Source: Oceanospirillum sp048270425
Lineage (GTDB): Bacteria; Pseudomonadota; Gammaproteobacteria; Pseudomonadales; Halomonadaceae
DNA length: 64,000 bases
Assembly: GCA_048270425.1 (NCBI GenBank)
Contig: JBLWSY010000017.1
Location: 29,676 to 93,675 of the forward strand
Direction of reading: 5' to 3'
Shown here: piece after piece, positions 58,426 through 64,000 of the stretch
Position numbering within the stretch: position 1 is the stretch's first letter
How the letters are laid out: each line of letters begins with the position of its first letter
Translations under genes and position numbers: made by a program
Notes under the pieces: generated by a model
The model's database searches: none
The model's input: only the letters and a program-made list of their open reading frames with translations
What the model was told of the DNA's origin: nothing

Positions 58426-59385
58426 TCAATGAGGCGCAGCCGTCTGATCCAGGGCCTGAATCTCCGGCTGATGTTCATCATCACCCAGTTCCGAGATCAC
58501 CATGGCAATCACAATACAGGCGGCACCTATCAGCCCCATAATTCCCAGATGCTCACTCAGAACAACCCAGGCGGTGATATGGGCGAAAATCGGTTCCAGA
58601 GCGAAGACCAGTGCAACCTTGTGCGGTGGCAGCAGCTTCTGGCAGGCTGACTGCGCCCAAACGGCATAGGCGGTACCCAACGTTGAAGCCACCAGAATCG
58701 CGACAATCACAATAGGCTTGCTGAACAACTCCCAACCGGTAATCGGGTCGGTTCCGGCATAATAGAAAACCGGATGCTCACCTATAGCGGCACCGATCAC
58801 ACTGTAAAGCGATACCGCCAGCAACTGAATAATACTTAGCGTAATTACCGGCATACCGCTTACCCATCGCCCCGTAAGCACAATATGCCCCGCAAAACCA
58901 AACGCACAGATCAGTACCAGCAGGTCTCCTTTGTTAAAGACATAAGCAGAACCGCCCATGGTCAGCAGATACAGGCCCAATGTCGCCAGAAGCACCCCCA
59001 ATCCCACCATCAAACGGACCTTCTGACGAAAGATCAGAAAACCCAGTACAGGCACCAGTGGCACGCTTAATGCGGTAATAAAGCCCGCATTGGATACCGT
59101 GGTAAAACGCAGACCTTCGGTTTGCGCATAGAAGCCGATAAAGAGCATGGCTCCCAATACCGGAGCGGTCAGCAGCAGTTTTTTAATCTGATCAGGACGC
59201 ACCTTCTCCTTGCTGAAATACAACAGAGGCACCAGAGACAGCGCCGCAATCGCAAAGCGGATCGCGTTAAAAGTGTGAGTCGGGACTTCGGCGACCGCCA
59301 GATCGATCAGTACAAACTCGGTTCCCCAGATCAGACTGATCATAAAGACCAGAAAAAAAGCCAGTTTTGGCGAACGTATTGTCAT
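58426..59385 (-). CDS. EamA family (DMT) transporter
   Basis: The 319-residue inner-membrane protein has ten hydrophobic helices in two EamA repeats. The first begins FFLVFMISLIWGTEFVLIDL, and the second ends VALVFALEPIFAHITAWVVL, the usual EamA motif. It probably exports metabolites or amino acids; the substrate is unknown. ATG at 59385 follows AAGGAAG by 7 nt; the extension to 59421 is rejected. Confidence 0.87.
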   Translation of the reverse strand: MTIRSPKLAFFLVFMISLIWGTEFVLIDLAVAEVPTHTFNAIRFAIAALSLVPLLYFSKEKVRPDQIKKLLLTAPVLGAMLFIGFYAQTEGLRFTTVSNAGFITALSVPLVPVLGFLIFRQKVRLMVGLGVLLATLGLYLLTMGGSAYVFNKGDLLVLICAFGFAGHIVLTGRWVSGMPVITLSIIQLLAVSLYSVIGAAIGEHPVFYYAGTDPITGWELFSKPIVIVAILVASTLGTAYAVWAQSACQKLLPPHKVALVFALEPIFAHITAWVVLSEHLGIMGLIGAACIVIAMVISELGDDEHQPEIQALDQTAAPH

Positions 59386-59554
59386 TATTATCTTCCTTAT
59401 TGATGAGCTGTTGCAGCTCACAGCTTATCCAGCACACTGTATCTTTTATCCTGAAATGCGCTCACAGACCGCGCGGCTAAAAGTTGTGCTAAGCCTTTTT
59501 GAGTTATAGCGGGAGTCCGTTGTTACTCTCCCGTGATGAAACCCTTGAACCCGA

Positions 59555-59590
59555 AAAACCCCCGATCCGTTGCCGGACCAGGGGCTTCTG
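59555..59590. terminator. Terminator candidate downstream of nhaC-like gene
   Basis: CCCCCGATCCG and CGGACCAGGGG (59560-59583) form an imperfect stem, with A-rich sequence on the left that gives a T-run on the minus strand. The rest of the gap 59386-59697 holds only small G+C-rich dyads. Confidence 0.5.
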
Positions 59591-59697
59591 CTTACTTGAT
59601 GTTGCCGGGTTAAGAGCTGGCGTAACCGCCTCAGTGAGGCATTGCAGTGGGCTACGCGCCCGGTATTCCCGTTAACTGACTGTCATTTTTCAACAGC

Positions 59698-61200
59698 TTA
59701 AGCTAACCAGAACCCCAGAATGATGAAGCTGATAAAGGACAGAACCGCACCGATCACGGTGTAAGGGATCTGTGTAATCGCGTGCTGCATTGGGGTACAG
59801 CCGGAACCCTGTGCAGACAGAACGGTAGAGTCACTAAAGAAACAAGCGTGGCTACCAAAGGCCGAAGAGGACAGCAGAGCGCCAACCACCAACGCCATAT
59901 TCACATCCAGGGTCATCGCCATAGGCACCACTATCGGCAGGGTGATAATGTACACGCCCCAGCTGGAACCGGTGGAGAACACAACCGCAGCCATCGCGGC
60001 AAAGATCAGAGCCGGCATCAGCTCGGGTGTCAGGATCGGAGACAGCGCTTCGATGATATAGGTGGTCATACCCAGCTGATCGTTAACCTCTTTCAGCATA
60101 AAACCCGCACAGACAGTGGCAATCGGGTGCAGCATGACACGGAAACCATCCACCATGGACTCAACCAGCTGCGTAAAGTTCAGTAAGCTCTGCCAGTAAT
60201 AAAGTACTATGGTAAAGGTAGAGGCCACCAGCGCCCCCAGTAGCAGGTCGATCTCGTAGTAAACACTTGCCGCTACCAGAACCCCCATCGGTGCCAAAAA
60301 GTTAAACAGGCCCACAATCGGTTTAACCGCTTTAACATGAGAGGTATCAAAGCCATCCTGTTCGATACCTTCAGGCACCGGCTGGCCATTCTGAGCACGG
60401 GCTTCTGCATCTTTCATCGCGCCCAGATCACCCAGCAGACCGGAAGCCACCAGGAAAACCACCAGCAACGCGATCCAGCCGTAAGCCATGTAAGGAATCG
60501 CTTCCATGTAAAGGGACATGCCTTTACCGTCAGCCGCTGCACCGTTCTCTTCCAGTAGCGCAGCGAAATAAACCGCCCAGGTGGAGATAGGTACCAGAAT
60601 ACAAACAGGAGCCGCAGTGGAATCCACCAGAAAGGCCAGTTTCTCGCGGGAGATTTTATAGCGGTCCGTCAGGCTCTTCATGGATGAGGAGACCGCCAGC
60701 GAGTTCAGATAGTCATCAATAAAAACCAGAATCCCCAGTGACACTGTGGTCAGCATGGTGCCACGCTTGCTTTTAACACGCTGGGCCAACATATCGCCGA
60801 AGCTGAGTACTGCACCACCGCGTTCCAGAATATTGATCAGACCGCCCATCATGCCGCAGACCAGCACAATCCAAGCGATGGTCTCATCCATGACAACATT
60901 CATGGAGACTTCACCCAGGCTACTGAAAATACTGACCGGGTCCAGCAGCAATAAGCCCGCGACAATACCGGCAAACAAGGCTTCAAGGGCTTTACGGCTT
61001 ACCGCCGCAACAATCAGAATAAAACAAACGGGAAGAACACTTTGGAAACCGTAGGCTTCGCCTTCAACATGCAGTGTTGAAAGATAAGCAAAACCGGCAA
61101 AAATCAGACCGTAAAATGTAATCCAGATAGTCGGGGTTCGCTGCATCCCCATACCGGAAGCTTCTCGATCCATAATAGGATGGGCAATTTCACTACTCAT
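59698..61200 (-). CDS. NhaC family sodium:proton antiporter-like transporter
   Basis: The 500-residue protein has 11-12 hydrophobic segments and the NhaC-superfamily features: IVLVCGMMGGLINILERGGA, GILVFIDDYLNSLAVSSSMK near residue 160, STAAPVCILVPISTWAVYF near 193, GSSWGVYIITLPIVVPMAM near 415 and ASSAFGSHACFFSDSTVLSA. Members exchange sodium or amines and acids for protons. It sits downstream of puuB2 on the same strand with 410 nt between, so a role in amine or amino acid exchange is possible. AGGT lies 6 nt before the ATG. Confidence 0.87.
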   Translation of the reverse strand: MSSEIAHPIMDREASGMGMQRTPTIWITFYGLIFAGFAYLSTLHVEGEAYGFQSVLPVCFILIVAAVSRKALEALFAGIVAGLLLLDPVSIFSSLGEVSMNVVMDETIAWIVLVCGMMGGLINILERGGAVLSFGDMLAQRVKSKRGTMLTTVSLGILVFIDDYLNSLAVSSSMKSLTDRYKISREKLAFLVDSTAAPVCILVPISTWAVYFAALLEENGAAADGKGMSLYMEAIPYMAYGWIALLVVFLVASGLLGDLGAMKDAEARAQNGQPVPEGIEQDGFDTSHVKAVKPIVGLFNFLAPMGVLVAASVYYEIDLLLGALVASTFTIVLYYWQSLLNFTQLVESMVDGFRVMLHPIATVCAGFMLKEVNDQLGMTTYIIEALSPILTPELMPALIFAAMAAVVFSTGSSWGVYIITLPIVVPMAMTLDVNMALVVGALLSSSAFGSHACFFSDSTVLSAQGSGCTPMQHAITQIPYTVIGAVLSFISFIILGFWLA

Positions 61201-61488
61201 AAATGTACCTGTTTATATTTTTTATACCCTGAGATCCGAAGGTCCCTCTTGCCTCAGGTGGTGTTGTGTTGTTCTGCCTGCACTTCGTCAACGGAATCTT
61301 TCTAAGGCTTTTTCAGCAATCTGTTTTCGTTCAGAAAATTGCTCAACAAACCTCAAAACATCCTACTAATCGATAGATACAGAGCGCAGTAATCCACCGC
61401 GGACGCTTTCCCGGCCCACGACATTCATTATTAGTATTAAAACCGGCTCCCAAGAGGTTATCGGGTAGGGAGACCGCAGAGCTCTTGT

Positions 61489-61512
61489 GCGGATACCCTG
61501 TCGGGTATCCGC
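61489..61512. other. 10-bp perfect hairpin in the nhaC-puuB2 gap
   Basis: GCGGATACCC (61489-61498) pairs with GGGTATCCGC (61503-61512), loop TGTC. No T-run on either side. It may end the puuB2 transcript weakly. The rest of 61201-61562 shows nothing more. Confidence 0.55.
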
Positions 61513-61562
61513 GTTAACAGGGTTTGGCGTCCGGAACTGATACCGGGCTTTTTGCCAGGGTT

Positions 61563-61637
61563 AGCTAACCAATTTGTCCCGCAGGTTAGCTAACCAGTTT
61601 GTCACGCAGGTTAGATACCCAGCTTGTCACGTAGGTT
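61563..61637. repeat. Three 25-nt tandem repeats over the puuB2 3' end
   Basis: Units at 61563-61587, 61588-61612 and 61613-61637 differ by only 2-5 bases. The unit at 61613 encodes the last codons of puuB2. On the minus strand each unit can be read as N-L-R-D-K-L-x-x-stop, so the gene's tail has been copied twice downstream of its own stop codon. Confidence 0.88.
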
Positions 61638-62894
61638 GTAATACGCCGCGCCCATTGCAGTGTAAGGCACGCGGAACATACGACCGCCCGGGAACGGATA
61701 CTGTGGCAGGTTAGCAATCACGTCGAAACGCTCTGCCTGACCCTGAATCGCATCCGCCAGAACGCGACCCGCCAGGTGAGAACTGGTTACACCGTGGCCA
61801 CTGTAGCCTTGTGCGTAGTAGATGTTGCTGCCGATACGGCCAAACTGAGGCAGACGCATCAGCGTCAGCAGGAAGTTACCGGTCCATGCGTAATCCACCT
61901 TCACGTTTTTCAGTTCAGGGAAGGTTTTCAGCATTTTAGGTACGATCAGAGATTCGATCTTATCCGGCTCACGGGCACCGTAAGTTACACCACCACCGTA
62001 GATCAGACGGCCATCACCGGACAGACGGTAGTAATCCAGCAGGTAGTTGCAGTCTTCAACACAGTTGTCTTTTGGCAGCAGCGCTTTCTGCTGAGCTTCG
62101 GTCAGAGGCTCAGTGGTAATTACCTGAGTACCGCAAGGCATCGCTTTCTGTTCCAGCTTAGGGATCAGACCGCCCAGATACGCATTACCGGCAACAATCA
62201 CGTACTGAGCGTTTACACAACCGCGTGCGGTATGAATCTTAGCGGTTTCACCCTCTTCTACTCGGGTCACAGGAGACGCTTCATAGATGGTACCGCCCAG
62301 AGATTCAAAAGCAGCGGCTTCGCCCAGTACCAGATTCAGCGGGTGGAAGTGACCACCGGATTTATCCAGCAGACCGCCAGGATAACGGGTAGTGCCAACA
62401 TGATCCTGAATAGAATTTGCATCCAGCAGTTCCAGCTGGGTGTGACCGTGTTGTTCCCACAGCGCTTTCTTCTCTTCCAGCTCTTTCATCTGCTTGCTGT
62501 TGCAGGCTGCGAAGATACCGCCATCTTTCAGGTCACAGTCGATGTTGTACTTCTTCACGAAGCCACGGATGATCTCGCCGCCTTCAAAGGCCATTGCCCC
62601 CATCTTGTCACCGGTCTCTTTACCGTAGTGACGGGAGATAAAGTCCATATCGCGACTGTAGCTGTGTACAATCTGGCCACCATTACGGCCGGAAGCACCA
62701 AAACCAATACGGCTCGCTTCCAGAACAACAACATTAAAACCGCGCTCTGCCAGATGCAGGGCACTGGACAGACCGGTAAAACCTGCGCCGATCACACAGA
62801 TATCAGCGGTAACCTCGCCCAGAAGTTCAGGACGCAGGGATTTATCATTTGCCGAAGCGGCATAGTATGAAGTGGTATGTGAAGGTGCGGTCAT
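61611..62894 (-). CDS. puuB: PuuB-type FAD-dependent gamma-glutamylputrescine oxidase, copy 2
   Basis: The 427-residue DAO-family flavoprotein has DICVIGAGFTGLSSALHL near residue 30, GFGASGRNGGQIVHSYSRD, LDKSGGHFHPLNLVLGEAA, and YAQGYSGHGVTSSHLAGR near 370. It is a paralog of the enzyme at 28650. It would oxidise gamma-glutamylputrescine or a related amine. A TTTGTGATCAC site lies 177 nt upstream, which suggests control by the GntR regulator at 45.3 kb. The stop codon lies at the edge of a 25-nt tandem array. Confidence 0.86.
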   Translation of the reverse strand: MTAPSHTTSYYAASANDKSLRPELLGEVTADICVIGAGFTGLSSALHLAERGFNVVVLEASRIGFGASGRNGGQIVHSYSRDMDFISRHYGKETGDKMGAMAFEGGEIIRGFVKKYNIDCDLKDGGIFAACNSKQMKELEEKKALWEQHGHTQLELLDANSIQDHVGTTRYPGGLLDKSGGHFHPLNLVLGEAAAFESLGGTIYEASPVTRVEEGETAKIHTARGCVNAQYVIVAGNAYLGGLIPKLEQKAMPCGTQVITTEPLTEAQQKALLPKDNCVEDCNYLLDYYRLSGDGRLIYGGGVTYGAREPDKIESLIVPKMLKTFPELKNVKVDYAWTGNFLLTLMRLPQFGRIGSNIYYAQGYSGHGVTSSHLAGRVLADAIQGQAERFDVIANLPQYPFPGGRMFRVPYTAMGAAYYNLRDKLGI

Positions 62895-63068
62895 ATGGGT
62901 GACTCCAGATTCTCTCCCGTAGGAGTAGTCGTCTAAAAAGGTATCTCTTCTTTCGTGAAGCCAATCGCCGGGATCTTTTTACAGCCATTAAACTGACGTC
63001 ACGGAATCTTATTTATGGCTAAAGATACGCGTAGCCTCCCATATTCAGATATACCCACCAGGGGGTAA

Positions 63069-63080
63069 TTTGTGATCACG
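63069..63080. promoter_or_regulatory. GntR-type site upstream of puuB2
   Basis: TTTGTGATCACG (63069-63080; core GTGATCAC 63072-63079) matches the sites around gntR. It is 175 nt before the puuB2 ATG and 165 nt before efpL. Confidence 0.65.
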
Positions 63081-63170
63081 TTACCTTGAAGAGCGACAGA
63101 AAGACAAGAGAGGCATCGCCATAAGATACTCCGAAAAAAGAGGCTATCCGGGATGAAAAACTGCTCCCGA

Positions 63171-63184
63171 TCTGATCACAAAAT
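63171..63184. promoter_or_regulatory. Second GntR-type site in the puuB2-efpL gap
   Basis: TCTGATCACAAAAT (63171-63184) matches the right half of TTTGTGATCACAAA. It lies 60 nt before efpL. With the site at 63069 it brackets 90 nt of the 347-nt gap, in which no gene is seen. Confidence 0.5.
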
Positions 63185-63241
63185 GTAGTAATCTTGCCTG
63201 CTTTACAGGTTAGGGTTAATCCCGTTCTGAGGAATGACGAC

Positions 63242-63808
63242 ATGCCAAAGGCAAGTGAAATCAAAAGAAACGCAGCAGTTGAACTGGACGGCAACGTCTG
63301 GATTATCCGTGACATCGAGCGCTCTGTGCCACAGGGCCGAGCCGGTGGCAGCATCTATCGTATGCGTATGTACGATGTGGTAACCGGTGCCAAGCGTGAT
63401 GAATCCTTTAAAGACTCTGACATGCTGAATCTGGCAGACCTGTTCCGTCGCCCATCAATGCTGTCTTACATTGATGGCGAAGAATATGTGTTTATGGATA
63501 ACGAGGACTACACCTCATATACCCTGCGTAAAGAAGCTATTGCGGACGAAGTAGGTTTTATTACTGAAGAGACTCAGGGCATCTACGTACTTCTGGTGAA
63601 CGACAATCCGGTTGCTATAGAATTGCCAACTACGGTTGAACTGGTGATTGCTGAAACGGACCCTTCTATTAAAGGCCAGTCTGCAACCTCCCGTACCAAG
63701 CCGGCCACTCTGAGCACAGGGCTTGTGGTACAGGTGCCTGAGCATATCTCTGCCGGTGACCGCATTAAGGTTAACGTCGAAGAACGTAAGTTCAGTGGCC
63801 GCGTATAA
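63242..63808 (+). CDS. efpL: Elongation factor P-like protein EfpL (YeiP)
   Basis: The 188-residue protein starts MPKASEIKRNAAVELDG and has the three EF-P-type beta domains: KOW-like 1-65, OB 66-130, C-terminal 131-188. The features WIIRDIERSVPQGRAGGS and RMRMYDVVTGAKRDESFK are those of YeiP rather than EF-P. It helps ribosomes through difficult proline-containing and other stalling motifs. ATG at 63242 with GAGGA upstream fits the family start; the longer frame from 63194 is rejected. Confidence 0.92.
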   Translation: MPKASEIKRNAAVELDGNVWIIRDIERSVPQGRAGGSIYRMRMYDVVTGAKRDESFKDSDMLNLADLFRRPSMLSYIDGEEYVFMDNEDYTSYTLRKEAIADEVGFITEETQGIYVLLVNDNPVAIELPTTVELVIAETDPSIKGQSATSRTKPATLSTGLVVQVPEHISAGDRIKVNVEERKFSGRV

Positions 63809-63817
63809 ATACGCAGG

Positions 63818-63857
63818 GCTATCTCGGGACTGGTAAAGCTATCGCGAGGCTAAAAAG
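63818..63857 (+). repeat. 20-nt imperfect tandem repeat after efpL
   Basis: GCTATCTCGGGACTGGTAAA (63818-63837) is followed by GCTATCGCGAGGCTAAAAAG (63838-63857), matching at about 14 of 20 positions, ten bases after the efpL stop. Confidence 0.5.
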
Positions 63858-63928
63858 GCCGTCGCAGTAATAGTCAGGCGACATCAGTATCCGACTGGCA
63901 CAAAACAAAAATGCCTCGCTTCATGAAG

Positions 63929-64000
63929 TGACCCCATAAAGTTGGACACTTTATTTATCCGGCTGCCATGGCCTGAGTTCGATATTCAACTGGACTCAGG
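63929..64000 (-). mobile_element. End of an IS3-family insertion sequence (continues beyond window)
   Basis: TGACCCCATAAAGTTGGACA at 63929-63948 is a typical IS3-group terminal repeat. The element extends to the right of the window. Its terminal repeat is followed at once by the 3' end of a transposase gene on the minus strand. Confidence 0.82.
63955..64000 (-). CDS. IS3-family transposase OrfB, C-terminal codons only
   Basis: On the minus strand the frame entering at the window edge reads LSPVEYRTQAMAAG and stops (TAA, 63955-63957). This is the characteristic OrfB C-terminal motif 'LSPxEYR' of IS3-family DDE transposases. The catalytic part lies outside the window. Confidence 0.8.
   Translation of the reverse strand, partial: LSPVEYRTQAMAAG

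Noticed and set aside
61776..62870. 364-codon plus-strand open frame opposite puuB2
   Set aside because: Antisense shadow of a well-supported flavoprotein gene; the translation has no family features and no ribosome binding site.

Overview
The window looks like chromosome of a marine gammaproteobacterium, most likely from the Oceanospirillales (Amphritea, Neptunomonas or Marinobacterium type). The basis is moderate G+C, the protein families present (DUF3461, DUF3334, EfpL, SLC13, NhaC, several chemoreceptors) and a very large investment in polyamine and amino acid uptake and breakdown. The genus is a guess; no rRNA or marker gene is present to fix it.

Layout. 1-9 kb holds ordinary chromosomal genes: the end of a thymidine/AMP phosphorylase-family gene followed by a PRPP synthetase paralog, DUF3461, an SLC13 transporter, a CheX-like DUF3334 protein, a higBA toxin-antitoxin pair, the RadD helicase, and a DUF998/LysE pair. 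9.2-17.1 kb is an accessory stretch. It has a VOC protein and a WYL regulator, then six small minus-strand genes (EF-G-domain-IV-like hypothetical, C39-like peptidase, hypothetical, DUF6508, NADAR, SMI1/KNR4), a broken copy of the WYL regulator, a truncated antitoxin, and an A+T-rich 768-residue protein. That protein combines an RNA polymerase alpha-CTD-like domain, a sigma-70 region 4-like domain, HARE/winged-helix modules and a C-terminal HEPN-like RNase motif. It is the best candidate here for an undescribed system.

17.2-48.1 kb plus 59.7-62.9 kb is a polyamine and omega-amino-acid catabolic super-region. It includes an omega-amino acid:pyruvate aminotransferase with MmsA (beta-alanine to acetyl-CoA), a PuuC-like aldehyde dehydrogenase, two PuuB-like oxidases, two PuuA-like gamma-glutamylpolyamine synthetases, two class I glutamine amidotransferases (PuuD role), two PotF-like binding proteins, one PotGHI transporter, a SpuC-like aminotransferase and several regulators. 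A GntR/FCD regulator at 45.3 kb is surrounded by copies of the palindrome TTTGTGATCACAAA. The same site recurs upstream of puuB2 at 63.07 kb, which suggests one regulon for puuA2, gntR, spuC and puuB2.

48.3-59.4 kb carries a LuxR-type regulator, a GlxA-type AraC regulator divergent from an isochorismatase-like hydrolase, a small outer-membrane-type protein, a three-gene Tat-linked operon (dehydrogenase small subunit, GMC oxidoreductase, multicopper oxidase), a soluble FIST-MCP receptor and an EamA transporter. The window ends with efpL (yeiP) and the edge of an IS3-family element.

A recurrent oddity is short tandem repeats (13-25 nt units, 2-4 copies) sitting on or just after the stop codons of unrelated genes, with a few in upstream regions. 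No tRNA, rRNA, CRISPR array or replication origin was seen.
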